Source: Extensimonas soli | GTDB taxonomy: Bacteria > Pseudomonadota > Gammaproteobacteria > Burkholderiales > Burkholderiaceae_C | Assembly (NCBI RefSeq): GCF_029211265.1 | Contig: NZ_JARGEL010000008.1 | Span: 1 to 64,000 of the forward strand | Reading direction: 5' to 3' | Length of the DNA stretch: 64,000 nt | Shown: positions 27,274-37,463 of the stretch, one piece after another | Layout: every line of letters starts with the position of its first letter | How positions within the stretch are numbered: the first letter of the stretch is position 1 | Translations under genes and position numbers: made by a program | Notes under the pieces: model-generated | The model's database searches: none | The model's input: only the letters and a program-made list of their open reading frames with translations | Told to the model about the DNA's origin: nothing

Positions 27274-28335
27274 ATGGCGATGCACCCGGCCCAGGAATCC
27301 GCACCGACTTCCGTGGCAATGCGCGGCAATGCGGGAGGCCACCCGCGTGACGTGCTCCTGGGTGCGCAGGCGCAGACCGGTTTCTTGCCGGCTTGCGACC
27401 ACTACAGCGGCGTCGAGGCGCGCATGCGCAAAAGCCTGCAGCTGCAGGCCGAGATGACGCAGGAATTCGGCACCTGCGTTTTCGACGTCACGCTCGACTG
27501 CGAGGATGGCGCCCCCGTAGGGGCCGAGGCGGCCCACGCCAGGCTCGTGGCGGCGCTCGCGCGCGACGCTGCGCCGCAAGCCCGCGTCGTGGCGCGCGTG
27601 CATCCTGTCGATCACCCCGCGTTTGCAAACGACGTGGCCACGATCGCCGGCGAGGCCGGGCACAGGCTGTGCCACCTCATGATTCCCAAGGTGGAGTCGA
27701 TCGACGACGTGCTTGTGGCAGAAAAGGCGCTGCAGCGGGCGTCGGCGGGGCATTTGCCCCTGCACGTGCTGATCGAATCGCCGCGGGCCGTGTACCAGGC
27801 GTTCGAGATCGCGGCGCACCCGCGCGTGCAGAGCCTGAGCTTTGGCCTGATGGACTTCGTCTCGGCGCACGGCGGGGCGATTCCGGCCGAGGCCATGACC
27901 TCCGCAGGGCAGTTTTCGCACCCGCTGGTGTTGCGTGCCAAGCTCGAAATAGCTGCGGCCTGCCACGCTTACGGCAAGGTGCCCGCGCATTGCGTAGTCA
28001 CCGAGTTCAGCGACATGGCAGCCATGAAAGCCGCCGCCACGCGCGCCGCGCGCGAGCTGGGCTACACGCGCATGTGGAGCATCCACCCGGCGCAGATCCG
28101 CCCCATCCTCGAAGCGTTCGCGCCCACGCAGGACGATGTCGATCATGCTGCAAAAATCATTGCAGCAGCTGCTGGCGCTGATTGGGCTCCCATCAACATG
28201 GATGGGGTGCTGCACGATCGTGCCAGCTATCGGTACTATTGGCAGGTGCTAGAACGTGCACACCGCACAGGGTTTTTCTTACCCGAGGCCGTGCGCGCTT
28301 GGTTTACCCTTTCCGCTTCAGCGGATGCCCCCTGA
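27274..28335 (+). CDS. HpcH/HpaI aldolase family protein, CitE-like
   Basis: A 353-residue TIM-barrel lyase related to CitE and malyl-CoA lyases. Landmarks are [29 protein letters not shown] (metal-site glutamate) and [12 protein letters not shown] (metal-site aspartate). Family members cleave or form C-C bonds in citryl-CoA, malyl-CoA or citramalyl-CoA; no citD or citF genes are nearby, so a classic citrate lyase is unlikely. The gene starts 14 bases after mdh and is followed by acnB, which suggests a role with C4-C6 dicarboxylates or tricarboxylates. The exact substrate is unknown. Confidence 0.8.
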   Translation: MAMHPAQESAPTSVAMRGNAGGHPRDVLLGAQAQTGFLPACDHYSGVEARMRKSLQLQAEMTQEFGTCVFDVTLDCEDGAPVGAEAAHARLVAALARDAAPQARVVARVHPVDHPAFANDVATIAGEAGHRLCHLMIPKVESIDDVLVAEKALQRASAGHLPLHVLIESPRAVYQAFEIAAHPRVQSLSFGLMDFVSAHGGAIPAEAMTSAGQFSHPLVLRAKLEIAAACHAYGKVPAHCVVTEFSDMAAMKAAATRAARELGYTRMWSIHPAQIRPILEAFAPTQDDVDHAAKIIAAAAGADWAPINMDGVLHDRASYRYYWQVLERAHRTGFFLPEAVRAWFTLSASADAP

Positions 28336-28367
28336 CTTTGCTTTTCCCTTCTCCTGCAGGAGTTTTC

Positions 28368-28922
28368 ATGAAATCCTTGTTCGCTTCCGTGCTGGTCGCC
28401 ATGGTTCCCGCCTTTGCAGTTGCTGCAAATTCTGATGCGGCGCCGGCCAAACCCGCACACAAAACCGTGGCCAAGGCCTCGACCGCCAAGGCCAAACCCA
28501 TGACCAGCCGCGAGCAGCTGCACAGCGCGGCCAAACAGGTGGCCAGCGGCTTTGATGCGGCAGAAAAAGCGCTCACGCCCGAAGAGTTGGCCATTGCCGA
28601 CAAGGTGTACGTCGGGCGTATGCCTTGCGAACTCGGCGCGTATGTGACGGTGTCCGCCGACGGCGCGGCGCCCGGTTACTTCCACGTCGAGGGCAGGGGC
28701 TTCAAATACCACATGGCGCCCGTCGTTTCGGCCACCGGTGCCATTCGCCTCGAAGACCACAAGGCCGGCGCCGTCTGGTTGCAGATCCCCAACAAGTCCA
28801 TGCTCATGAACCAGAAAATCGGCCAGCGCATGGCTGACGAATGCATGAGCTCCCAGCAAGTGGCCGTGGCCGAAGCCCTGAAGAAAAACCCGCCGCCGAG
28901 TCTGCTGGATTCGCGCAATTGA
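28368..28922 (+). CDS. Small secreted protein of unknown function
   Basis: A 184-residue protein with a clear signal peptide (MKSLFASVLVAMVPAFAVAA, cut near residue 20), a lysine/alanine-rich spacer, then a compact domain of about 120 residues with two cysteines (MPCELG, DECMSS) that could form a disulfide. I do not recognise the domain. The start has AGGAG at good spacing. It sits between the CitE-like gene and acnB, and position alone does not tell its job. Confidence 0.75.
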   Translation: MKSLFASVLVAMVPAFAVAANSDAAPAKPAHKTVAKASTAKAKPMTSREQLHSAAKQVASGFDAAEKALTPEELAIADKVYVGRMPCELGAYVTVSADGAAPGYFHVEGRGFKYHMAPVVSATGAIRLEDHKAGAVWLQIPNKSMLMNQKIGQRMADECMSSQQVAVAEALKKNPPPSLLDSRN

Positions 28923-29000
28923 TTGTTCCAGCGGGCGTGGTCCGTGGGGGTGAGGCCCTCGCGGCTGTGCCATTTCAAATTGCAACCACAAGAGAAAAAA

Positions 29001-31595
29001 ATGTTGAAAGCCTACCGTGACCATGTGGCCGAACGTGCCGCTCAGGGCATCCCGCCGCTGCCGCTGACCGCGCAGCAGACTGCGGAGCTGATCGAGCTCA
29101 TCAAAAACCCGCCCGCAGGCGAAGACCCGCAATTTTTGCTCGATCTGCTCACGCACCGTATACCGCCGGGGGTGGACGATGCCGCCAAGGTCAAGGCCTC
29201 GTTCCTCGCCGCCGTGGCGCATGGCGATATTCAGGTGGGCTTGCTCAGCAAGGCCAAGGCGACCGAGCTGCTCGGCACCATGGTGGGCGGCTACAACGTC
29301 AAGCCCTTGATCGATCTGCTCGACGACGCCGAGGTCGCGCCGATCGCGGCCGCGGCCCTCAAGCACACGCTGCTGATGTTCGACGCCTTCCATGACATGG
29401 CCGAAAAGGTGCAAGCCGGCAACGCACACGCCAAGGCCGTGGTGCAAAGCTGGGCCGATGCCGAATGGTTCCTCGCGCGCCCCGAAGTGCCGCAAAAGAT
29501 CACCGTGACCGCGTTCAAGGTGCCCGGCGAGACCAACACCGACGACCTCTCGCCCGCGCCCGACGCCTGGAGCCGCCCCGACATTCCGCTGCACGCGCTC
29601 GCCATGCTCAAGAACAAGCGCCCCGATGCGCCGTTTGAGCCCGAGGAAGACGGCAAGCGCGGCCCGATCGGCGTGATCGAGCAGCTCAAGCAAAAAGGCC
29701 ACCTCGTGGCCTACGTGGGCGACGTGGTCGGCACGGGCTCGAGCCGCAAGTCGGCCACCAACAGCGTGATCTGGCACACGGGGCACGACATTCCTTACGT
29801 GCCCAACAAGCGCTTCGGCGGCGTGACGCTGGGCGGCAAGATCGCGCCGATCTTCTTCAACACGCAGGAAGACTCGGGCTCGCTGCCGATCGAGGTGGAC
29901 GTCGGCAAGATCGAGTTCGGCGACGTCATCGACATCTACCCCTACGCGGGCAAGATCGAGAAAAACGGCGAAGTCATCGCCACCTTCGAGCTCAAGAGCG
30001 AAGTGCTGCTCGACGAAGTCCGTGCGGGCGGCCGCATCAACCTGATCATTGGCCGCGGCCTCACGGGCAAGGCGCGCGAATTTTTGGGCCTGCCGGCCTC
30101 CACGGTGTTCCGCCTGCCCAAAGCGCCCAAGGATACGGGCAAGGGCTTCACGCTGGCGCAGAAAATGGTGGGCCGCGCCTGCGGCCTGCCCGAAGGCCAG
30201 GGCATCCGCCCCGGCACCTACTGCGAGCCCAAAATGACCACCGTCGGCAGCCAGGACACCACGGGCCCGATGACGCGCGACGAACTCAAAGACCTGGCCT
30301 GCCTGGGCTTCAGCGCCGACCTGGTCATGCAGTCGTTCTGCCACACCGCGGCCTACCCCAAGCCCGTCGATGTGAAAATGCACCGCGAACTGCCCACCTT
30401 CATCAGCAGCCGCGGCGGCGTGGCGCTGCGCCCCGGTGACGGCGTGATCCACTCCTGGCTCAACCGCATGCTGCTGCCCGATACCGTGGGCACGGGCGGC
30501 GATTCGCACACGCGCTTTCCGATCGGCATCAGTTTCCCGGCCGGCTCGGGGCTCGTGGCCTTTGCCGCGGCCACGGGCGTGATGCCGCTCGACATGCCCG
30601 AGTCGGTGCTCGTGCGCTTCAAGGGCCAGATGCAGCCCGGCATCACGTTGCGCGACCTGGTGCATGCAATTCCGCTGTATGCGATCAAGCAGGGGCTGCT
30701 GACCGTGGAGAAGAAGGGCAAGAAAAACTTTTTCTCGGGCCGCATCCTCGAAATCGAGGGCCTGCCCGACCTCAAGGTCGAGCAGGCGTTCGAGCTCTCC
30801 GACGCCTCGGCCGAGCGCTCGGCCGCGGGCTGCACGATCAAGCTTCACCAAGAGCCCATCATCGAGTACCTGAAGTCGAACATCGTGCTGCTCAAGAACA
30901 TGATCGCCGACGGCTACCAGGATGCACGCACGATCGCGCGCCGCATCAAGAAGATGGAAGAGTGGCTGGCCAAGCCGCAGCTGCTCGAGGCCGACGCCGA
31001 TGCCGAGTACGCTGCCGTGATCGAGATCGACCTTGCCGACATCAAAGAGCCTATCCTCTGCTGCCCGAACGACCCGGACGACGCCAAGGTGCTGTCCGAA
31101 GTGGCGGGCACCAAGATCGACGAGGCCTTCATCGGCTCGTGCATGACCAACATCGGCCACTTCCGCGCGGCAGCCAAGCTGCTGGGCGGTCAGCGCGATA
31201 TTCCGGTCAAGCTGTGGGTCGCGCCGCCGACCAAGATGGACCAGAACGAGCTCATCAAGGAAGGCTATTACGCGACCTTCGGCACGGCCGGTGCGCGCAC
31301 CGAAATGCCCGGCTGCAGCCTGTGCATGGGCAACCAGGCCCAGGTGCACGAGGGCGCGACGGTGGTGTCCACGAGCACGCGCAACTTCCCGAACCGTCTG
31401 GGCAAGAACACCAACGTGTTCCTCGCCTCGGCGGAACTGGCGGCCATCGCCTCGCGTCTGGGCCGCTTGCCCACCGTGGAGGAATACCACGCCGAAATGG
31501 GCGTGATCAACCAGAAGGCCGGCGAGGTCTATCGCTACATGAACTTCGACCAGATCGAGGAGTTCAAGCAAGCCGCCGAGACGGTGAGCGTCTGA
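29001..31595 (+). CDS. acnB: Aconitate hydratase B
   Basis: Interconverts citrate and isocitrate with a [4Fe-4S] cluster. The 864-residue length and domain order (HEAT-like N-terminal domain, swivelling domain with TNTDDLSP and [12 protein letters not shown], then the cluster domains) fit AcnB rather than AcnA. Cluster cysteines are expected in [10 protein letters not shown] and GCSLCMGNQ. AcnB can also bind its mRNA when the cluster is lost. It ends the TCA cluster and is followed by family D and a terminator. Confidence 0.96.
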   Translation: MLKAYRDHVAERAAQGIPPLPLTAQQTAELIELIKNPPAGEDPQFLLDLLTHRIPPGVDDAAKVKASFLAAVAHGDIQVGLLSKAKATELLGTMVGGYNVKPLIDLLDDAEVAPIAAAALKHTLLMFDAFHDMAEKVQAGNAHAKAVVQSWADAEWFLARPEVPQKITVTAFKVPGETNTDDLSPAPDAWSRPDIPLHALAMLKNKRPDAPFEPEEDGKRGPIGVIEQLKQKGHLVAYVGDVVGTGSSRKSATNSVIWHTGHDIPYVPNKRFGGVTLGGKIAPIFFNTQEDSGSLPIEVDVGKIEFGDVIDIYPYAGKIEKNGEVIATFELKSEVLLDEVRAGGRINLIIGRGLTGKAREFLGLPASTVFRLPKAPKDTGKGFTLAQKMVGRACGLPEGQGIRPGTYCEPKMTTVGSQDTTGPMTRDELKDLACLGFSADLVMQSFCHTAAYPKPVDVKMHRELPTFISSRGGVALRPGDGVIHSWLNRMLLPDTVGTGGDSHTRFPIGISFPAGSGLVAFAAATGVMPLDMPESVLVRFKGQMQPGITLRDLVHAIPLYAIKQGLLTVEKKGKKNFFSGRILEIEGLPDLKVEQAFELSDASAERSAAGCTIKLHQEPIIEYLKSNIVLLKNMIADGYQDARTIARRIKKMEEWLAKPQLLEADADAEYAAVIEIDLADIKEPILCCPNDPDDAKVLSEVAGTKIDEAFIGSCMTNIGHFRAAAKLLGGQRDIPVKLWVAPPTKMDQNELIKEGYYATFGTAGARTEMPGCSLCMGNQAQVHEGATVVSTSTRNFPNRLGKNTNVFLASAELAAIASRLGRLPTVEEYHAEMGVINQKAGEVYRYMNFDQIEEFKQAAETVSV

Positions 31596-31607
31596 CGCGC
31601 TTGCTTA

Positions 31608-31770
31608 GGAGCCTGTCGGACTTAGGAAGCGTCGGCTGCGAATGCGCCGCAGCGGCCCATTTTTTACCGGCTTCTTGCCCCATAGCACCACTATGGGGCG
31701 GCGAATCCGGCAAAAACTGGCCTCGCTGGGGCACCTTCTCGCTTTCGACGCCCAAAGTCCGACAGGCTCC
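31608..31770. mobile_element. Family D inverted-repeat element (163 bp)
   Basis: Terminal repeats ggagcctgtcggactt (31608-31623) and aagtccgacaggctcc (31755-31770) are perfect over 16 bases. Inside, ccccatag/ctatgggg (31678-31685, 31691-31698) forms a strong hairpin, and ccggcttcttgcc/ggcgaatccgg surrounds it. No coding frame is convincing. It lies 12 bases after acnB and just before the terminator. I know similar sequence from other Comamonadaceae intergenic regions, but only from memory. Confidence 0.75.
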
Positions 31771-31779
31771 CAGCCCAAC

Positions 31780-31806
31780 AAAAAGCCCGCTTCGGCGGGC
31801 TTTTTG
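31780..31806. terminator. Bidirectional intrinsic terminator between acnB and trpS
   Basis: aaaaagcccgc, loop ttcg, gcgggctttttg: a GC stem with a tight tetraloop and A/T tracts on both sides, suited to both the plus-strand acnB and minus-strand trpS transcripts. Confidence 0.85.
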
Positions 31807-31857
31807 TTTGGGCGGTGCTTTCACTTTCAGGCCTGCCGCTTGGCAGGCCCGGCGGTC

Positions 31858-33168
31858 TCACGTCTGCGGTGCCGCTTCCTGCAGTGCCTGCAGCGCCGCA
31901 GCCACTTCGGCCTCGGTTACGCCTTCCACGGGCGCGAGCTGCGCGGCGAGTGCGTGCAGCGTCTGCGCGCCTTGCTGCTGCAGCTGGGCGATCGCCTGGC
32001 CGGCGGCGCGTGGACTCTCGAAGGCTGTGCTTTGCAGCAACAGCCGGCCTTGGGGCGAGACGAGCTTGAAGTAGAACTGGCCGTCGGCTTCGCGGTATTG
32101 TTTGAAAGAGGGCAGGGCGCTTTTGCCGGGTTTGGCGGGCTTTTCGGTCTGTTTGGCCGGGCCTTGCGCGAGACTGCGCAGCCCCACGGCGTGGCGCAGT
32201 TCGCGCAAAAAGGGCGTGGCGATCGTGCGCGCGCGTTCGGCGCCGGCGCGCAGCGTGTTTTCGATGTGCGCTGGGTCCTGGATCAGCGCCTCGTAGCGCG
32301 CGCGCAGCGGCGTGAGGGTCTGGTCTATGTGCTCGAACACCAGTTGCTTGACTTCACCCCAGGCGACGCCCTGGGCGTAGGCTTGGCGCAGGGCCTCGGT
32401 TTCCGCTGGGCTCGCAAATGCCTGGTAAATCTGGAACAGCGCCGAGCCTTCGACCTCCTTGGGTTCGCCAGGTGTGCGCGAGTCGGTCAGGATGCTGGCG
32501 ACGAGCTTGCGCAGCTGCTCGCGCGGCGCAAACAGCGGGATGGTGTTGTCGTAGCTCTTGCTCATCTTGCGCCCGTCGAGGCCAGGCAGCGTGGCCACGT
32601 GCTCCTCGATCTGGGCTTCGGGCAACACGAAATGCTCGCCATACAAGTGGTTGAAGCTCGCCGCCATGTCGCGCGCCATCTCGATGTGCTGCACTTGGTC
32701 GCGCCCCACGGGCACCTTGTGCGCCTTGAACATCAGGATGTCGGCAGCCATGAGCACGGGGTACATGAACAGGCCCGCGCTCACGCCATCGTCCGCGTCG
32801 CGGCCTGCGGCGGCGTTTTTGTCCTGCGCGGCCTTGTAGGCGTGGGCGCGGTTCAGCAGTCCCTTGCCGGTCACGCAGGTGAGCAGCCAGGTGAGTTCAG
32901 GAATTTCGGGGATGTCGGACTGGCGGTAGAAAAAGACCTGCGCCGGGTCCAGCCCCGCGGCGAGCCAGCTCGCGGCGATTTCGAGCGTGGAGCGCTGGAT
33001 GCGCGTCGGGTCTTCGCACTTGATGAGCGCGTGGTAGTCGGCCAAAAAGTAAAAACTCTGCACGCCAGGCTCGCGGCTCGCCGCGACGGCAGGGCGGATG
33101 GAGCCGACGTAGTTGCCTAGATGGGGCGTGCCCGTGGTGGTGATGCCGGTGAGAAAACGTGTCGTCAT
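31858..33168 (-). CDS. trpS: Tryptophanyl-tRNA synthetase with C-terminal DUF1508-like domain
   Basis: Charges tRNA-Trp. The catalytic part (residues 1 to about 340) has the HIGH-like TPHLGNYVG and the KMSKS motif (GRKMSKSYDN). The protein is 436 residues, about 100 longer than the E. coli enzyme. The extension holds FYFKLVSPQGRLLLQSTAFE and SPRAAGQAIAQLQ, which closely resemble the YegP/DUF1508 repeat, after a lysine/proline linker. The role of the extra domain is unknown. Last gene of the ribF-ileS-lspA-M50-trpS run, 28 bases after the protease gene. Confidence 0.93.
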   Translation of the reverse strand: MTTRFLTGITTTGTPHLGNYVGSIRPAVAASREPGVQSFYFLADYHALIKCEDPTRIQRSTLEIAASWLAAGLDPAQVFFYRQSDIPEIPELTWLLTCVTGKGLLNRAHAYKAAQDKNAAAGRDADDGVSAGLFMYPVLMAADILMFKAHKVPVGRDQVQHIEMARDMAASFNHLYGEHFVLPEAQIEEHVATLPGLDGRKMSKSYDNTIPLFAPREQLRKLVASILTDSRTPGEPKEVEGSALFQIYQAFASPAETEALRQAYAQGVAWGEVKQLVFEHIDQTLTPLRARYEALIQDPAHIENTLRAGAERARTIATPFLRELRHAVGLRSLAQGPAKQTEKPAKPGKSALPSFKQYREADGQFYFKLVSPQGRLLLQSTAFESPRAAGQAIAQLQQQGAQTLHALAAQLAPVEGVTEAEVAAALQALQEAAPQT

Positions 33169-33196
33169 GCGATCGATGTAGCGAAAAACCAGCGCG

Positions 33197-33865
33197 TCAG
33201 CGCATCAGCAAGGCCAGCGGGCTGAGCAGCAGGTTGATGATCCAGTAGCCCAGGGCCATGAGCGGGCGCAGCCAGAAGCTGCTCACCACGCCTGCGATCA
33301 CGAGCGCCATGACGATGAAAAAGCCATAGGGCTCGATACGCGAGACGGCCTGCGCCTGCTTCCAGGGCAGCAGCCCCACGAGAATGCGTCCGCCGTCGAG
33401 CGGCGGCAGCGGAAACAGGTTGAAGGCCCACATCACGAGGTTGACCAGCACGCCGGCGCGCGCCATCTGGACGAAAAAGCGCTCGTCAATGCCCAGCAGC
33501 GCGAGCACGATCAGAAGCAGCGCCCACAGCAGCGCCTGCAAAAAGTTGGACGCCGGCCCGGCGAGCGCTACCCACACCATGTCGCGCTTGGGGTTGCGCA
33601 GGCGGTCGAACTGCACGGGCACGGGTTTGGCGTAGCCGAACAGAAAAGCGCCCGAGGTCGCGAAATACAGCAGCAGCGGCATCAGCACGGTGCCGACCGG
33701 GTCGATGTGCTTGAGCGGGTTGAGCGTGAGCCGCCCCATCATGGCGGCGGTGTTGTCACCGAAGTGGCGTGCGGCATAGCCGTGCGCCGCCTCGTGCACG
33801 GTGATGGCAAACAGCACCGGCAGGACGTAGATCAGGATGGTTTGGATGAGGTTGGCGTCGTTCAC
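33197..33865 (-). CDS. Site-2 protease family (M50) membrane protein
   Basis: A 222-residue membrane metalloprotease homologue. Zinc motif HEAAH lies in the first helix (ITVHEAAHGYAARHFG) and the third ligand region is PLPPLDGGRIL. Six hydrophobic segments are visible. No PDZ domain is present, so it resembles the short rhomboid-like M50 group often found beside trpS and lspA, not RseP. The start is GTG 33865. Substrate unknown. Confidence 0.88.
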   Translation of the reverse strand: MNDANLIQTILIYVLPVLFAITVHEAAHGYAARHFGDNTAAMMGRLTLNPLKHIDPVGTVLMPLLLYFATSGAFLFGYAKPVPVQFDRLRNPKRDMVWVALAGPASNFLQALLWALLLIVLALLGIDERFFVQMARAGVLVNLVMWAFNLFPLPPLDGGRILVGLLPWKQAQAVSRIEPYGFFIVMALVIAGVVSSFWLRPLMALGYWIINLLLSPLALLMR

Positions 33866-33913
33866 GCGCGGATTGTCTCAGAACAGGTTCTCAGAAGGCG
33901 CAGCGCTGCCACT

Positions 33914-34441
33914 TCAGCGTGCGCGGCGCACGCGCAGCAGCTCGTCGAGGATCAGGCAGGCCGCGCCCACGGTGATCGCGGAGTCTGCGACGTTGAACGC
34001 CGGAAAGTGCCAGCCGTGCCAGTGGAAGTCGAGAAAATCGACCACGTAGCCGTGCACGAGGCGGTCGAGCACATTGCCCACGGCGCCACCCAGGATGCTT
34101 GCGAGCGCGAAGCAAAACAGCTTCTGCCCCGCATGCGCGCGCAGCTGCCAGACGATGAACACCGCGGCGGCCACGCCCAGCGCGGTGAAGAACCAACGCT
34201 GCCAGCCACCCGCTGCGGCCAGAAACGAAAAGGCCGCGCCCGTGTTGTGTGCCCGCACGATGTTGAAAAAGCCTGTGACTGGCGTGGCGTGACCCAGGTG
34301 GTAGTAGCCGAGGATCAGCGTCTTGGTGAACTGGTCGGCAAGCAGCACGACCAGCGCCCAGCCCAGCCAGACCCACAGGCTGGCACCGGCAGTTCCAGCG
34401 CCGGCTGGGCGGCGCGGCACGGCGGTTTTGCCCCGCGCCAT
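33914..34441 (-). CDS. lspA: Lipoprotein signal peptidase
   Basis: Removes signal peptides from diacylated prolipoproteins in the inner membrane. The 175-residue protein has four helices and catalytic aspartates in [10 protein letters not shown] and [11 protein letters not shown]. The ATG at 34441 overlaps the ileS stop codon (TGATG), so translation is coupled; ileS-lspA is a conserved pair. N-terminal 18 residues are basic. Confidence 0.95.
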   Translation of the reverse strand: MARGKTAVPRRPAGAGTAGASLWVWLGWALVVLLADQFTKTLILGYYHLGHATPVTGFFNIVRAHNTGAAFSFLAAAGGWQRWFFTALGVAAAVFIVWQLRAHAGQKLFCFALASILGGAVGNVLDRLVHGYVVDFLDFHWHGWHFPAFNVADSAITVGAACLILDELLRVRRAR

Positions 34442-37320
34442 CAGGCCACCTTGCGCGGCTCGCCCGCGCCGAAGAGGTTGTTCGTGCAGCGGCCGCACAG
34501 CGTGGGATGGTCTGGATCATGTCCCACGTCGGCGCGGTAGTGCCAGCAGCGTTCGCATTTGGCGTCCGTGCTCGGGCGCACTTCGATGTGCAAAGCCTCG
34601 CCGCGTACCAGTTCGGCGGCCGAGGTGATGAAGACGAACTTCAAGTCGTCGCCCAGGCTCGCGAGCAGCGCGTGGTCGTCCGCTGCGGCTGTGAGGCGCA
34701 GCGTAGCCTGCAGCGAGGAACCGACCTGGCCCGCAGTGCGCAGGGCCTCGATCTCTTTGTTCACGAGGTCGCGGATCGCGCGGATGCGTGCCCATTTTGC
34801 GAGCAAAGCGCCATCTGGCGTGCACAAGCTGCTATAAGTTTCGAGGAAGATCGACTCCGAAGCGCCAAACACCTTCCAGGCCTCTTCGGCCGTGAAGCTC
34901 AAAAACGGTGCCATCCAGCGCAGCATGGCGTGCGTGATCTGGTGCAGCGCCGTCTGCGCGCTGCGCCGCGCGTGGCTCTTGGGCGCGGTGGTGTAGAGGC
35001 GGTCTTTGAGCACGTCGAGGTAGAACGCGCCCAGGTCTTCGCTGCAATACACCTGCAGCTTGGCGACGACGGGGTGGAATTCGTATTTTTCGTAGTGCGC
35101 AAGGAAGTCGGCCTGCAGCTCGGCGGCGCGCGCAAGTGCATAGCGGTCGATCTCGAGCAGCTCTTCATCGGGAACGGCGTCGGTGGCGGGATCGAAATCG
35201 CTCACGTTCGCTAGCAAAAAGCGCAGCGTGTTGCGGATGCGGCGGTAGGCGTCGACCACGCGCGCGAGGATTTTGTCGTCTATGCCCAGGTCGCCCGAGT
35301 AGTCTGTGGCCGCGCACCACAGGCGGATGATTTCGGCGCCGAGCTTTTCGCTGATGGTCTGCGGCGCGACGATGTTGCCCAGGCTCTTGCTCATCTTGCG
35401 GCCCTGGCCATCGACGGTGAAACCGTGCGTGAGCAGGCCGAGGTAGGGCGCGCGCCCATACATCGCGCAGGCCGTGAGCAGCGACGAGTGGAACCAGCCG
35501 CGGTGCTGGTCGTGCCCTTCGAGATAAAGGTCGGCCTCGGGGCCGTTTTCGTGGCCCGCGCCGGGGTGCGAGACTTTGAGCACCGTGGTGTGCGTGGTGC
35601 CCGAGTCGAACCAGACTTCGAGAATGTCGTTGCTCTTGCTCCAGCGCGCGGGGTCGCTCTTGTCGCCTATGCGCTGCAGGATGTCGGCGACGCTGAGCTT
35701 GCTCCAGGCTTCGATGCCGCCGTCTTCGACCACATCTGCTGCGAGGTCGATGATCTGGGGCGTGCGCGGGTGCGGCTCGGCGCTGTCGACGTCGAGCAGG
35801 AAAGGCAGCGGCACGCCCCAGCTGCGCTGGCGCGAAATGCACCAGTCAGGCCGGTTGGCGATCATGTCGCGCAGGCGCGCCTTGCCGTTTTCGGGGTAAA
35901 AGCCCGTTTGCTCGATCGCCGCGAGCGCCATCTGGCGCAGCGTTTGCGGCGCCTTGTCCTTGGTGAAGATGCCTTGGCCTTCGTCCATGCGCACGAACCA
36001 CTGCGCGGCGGCGCGGTAGATCACGGGCGTCTTGTGGCGCCAGCAATGCGGGTAGCTGTGCGTGATTTCGTGCGTGGCAAACAGGCGCCCGGCGCTGCGC
36101 AGCGTGTCGATGATGACGGGCACGGCCTTCCAGATGTTGAGGCCGCCAAAGAGCGCGAAGTCGGCCGCGTAGCTGCCGTTGCCCTGCACGGGGTTGAGGA
36201 TGTCCTCGTACTTCATGCCGTGCGCGATGCAGCTGTTGAAGTCTTCCACACCGTAGGCCGGCGCCGAGTGCACGATGCCGGTGCCGTCTTCGGCGGTGGC
36301 GTAGTCGGCCAGGTAGACCGGCGAGAGGCGCTGGTAGCCGGCATCGACGTCGTACAGCGGGTGCTTGAACTGGATCAGGCCGAGCTTTTCGCCGCGCACC
36401 GTGGCCAGCACCTGGCCGCTGAGTTGGTAGCGCGCAAGGCACTGTTCGACCAGGCTCGCCGCGAGCACGAGCAGGCCGCGCTCGGTCTGCACCAGGGCGT
36501 ACTCGAGTTCGGGGTTGAGGTTGAGCGCCTGGTTCGCGGGGATGGTCCAGGCCGTGGTGGTCCAGATCACGGCATAGGCGGGTTGCGTGAGCGCAGGGAC
36601 GCCGAACGCCGCGGCGAGCTTGTCGGGCTCGGCGCATTCAAAGCCCACGTCCAGCGTGGTGCTCTTTTTGTCCTGGTATTCGATTTCGAACTCGGCCAGC
36701 GACGAGCCGCAGTCGAAGCACCAATAGACGGGCTTCAAGCCGCGATAGACGAAGCCGCGCTCCATCACGCGCTTGAACGCGCGGATTTCGGCTGCCTCGT
36801 TGACGAAGTCCATGGTTTTGTAGGGATGGTCCCACTGGCCGAGCACGCCCAGGCGCTTGAAGTCGGCCATTTGCAGCGCGATCTGCTCGGTGGCAAAAGC
36901 GCGGCTCTTGGCCTGCATGGCGTCGCGTGGCAGATTGCGGCCGTGGAGCTTTTCGATCGCGTTTTCGATCGGCAGGCCATGGCAGTCCCAGCCGGGGATG
37001 TATTGCGCGTCCAAGCCCTTGAGCTGGCGCGCCTTGACGATCATGTCCTTGAGGATTTTGTTGACCGCGTGGCCGATGTGGATCTGGCCGTTGGCATAGG
37101 GCGGGCCGTCGTGCAACACGAACTTGGGCGCGCCCAGGCGCGCGTTGCGCAGCTTGCGGTACAGGCGCTTTTCTTCCCACTCCTTGGCCCAGGCCGGCTC
37201 GCGCTTGGGCAGGTCGCCGCGCATCGGGAAGGGGGTGTCGGGCAGATTCAGCGTGCTGCGGTAATCTGGCTTGGCGCTCGTGGGGTCGGTGGGCGTGGAG
37301 GGCTTGGCAGGCTTGGACAT
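34441..37320 (-). CDS. ileS: Isoleucyl-tRNA synthetase
   Basis: A 959-residue class I synthetase. HIGH motif in [15 protein letters not shown], the editing CP1 domain in the middle ([13 protein letters not shown]), KMSKS in [11 protein letters not shown], and a C-terminal zinc finger [21 protein letters not shown] 37320 ([13 protein letters not shown]) opens a short disordered leader; the frame is open 49 codons further but that sequence is arginine/proline-rich and unlike the family. 143 bases separate it from ribF. Confidence 0.97.
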   Translation of the reverse strand: MSKPAKPSTPTDPTSAKPDYRSTLNLPDTPFPMRGDLPKREPAWAKEWEEKRLYRKLRNARLGAPKFVLHDGPPYANGQIHIGHAVNKILKDMIVKARQLKGLDAQYIPGWDCHGLPIENAIEKLHGRNLPRDAMQAKSRAFATEQIALQMADFKRLGVLGQWDHPYKTMDFVNEAAEIRAFKRVMERGFVYRGLKPVYWCFDCGSSLAEFEIEYQDKKSTTLDVGFECAEPDKLAAAFGVPALTQPAYAVIWTTTAWTIPANQALNLNPELEYALVQTERGLLVLAASLVEQCLARYQLSGQVLATVRGEKLGLIQFKHPLYDVDAGYQRLSPVYLADYATAEDGTGIVHSAPAYGVEDFNSCIAHGMKYEDILNPVQGNGSYAADFALFGGLNIWKAVPVIIDTLRSAGRLFATHEITHSYPHCWRHKTPVIYRAAAQWFVRMDEGQGIFTKDKAPQTLRQMALAAIEQTGFYPENGKARLRDMIANRPDWCISRQRSWGVPLPFLLDVDSAEPHPRTPQIIDLAADVVEDGGIEAWSKLSVADILQRIGDKSDPARWSKSNDILEVWFDSGTTHTTVLKVSHPGAGHENGPEADLYLEGHDQHRGWFHSSLLTACAMYGRAPYLGLLTHGFTVDGQGRKMSKSLGNIVAPQTISEKLGAEIIRLWCAATDYSGDLGIDDKILARVVDAYRRIRNTLRFLLANVSDFDPATDAVPDEELLEIDRYALARAAELQADFLAHYEKYEFHPVVAKLQVYCSEDLGAFYLDVLKDRLYTTAPKSHARRSAQTALHQITHAMLRWMAPFLSFTAEEAWKVFGASESIFLETYSSLCTPDGALLAKWARIRAIRDLVNKEIEALRTAGQVGSSLQATLRLTAAADDHALLASLGDDLKFVFITSAAELVRGEALHIEVRPSTDAKCERCWHYRADVGHDPDHPTLCGRCTNNLFGAGEPRKVA

Positions 37321-37463
37321 GAGGGGCCTTGGGAAGCGGGGCAGGCCGTGGAGGGCCGGCGATCGGGATGGGGGAAAGGGGAGCAGAAAAAACGCTACGA
37401 GCGCGGCGCGCACATGGAGGCCAGCGGCAGGGCGGCGCAGCGCGCAGTGTGCGACGTGCGCCC

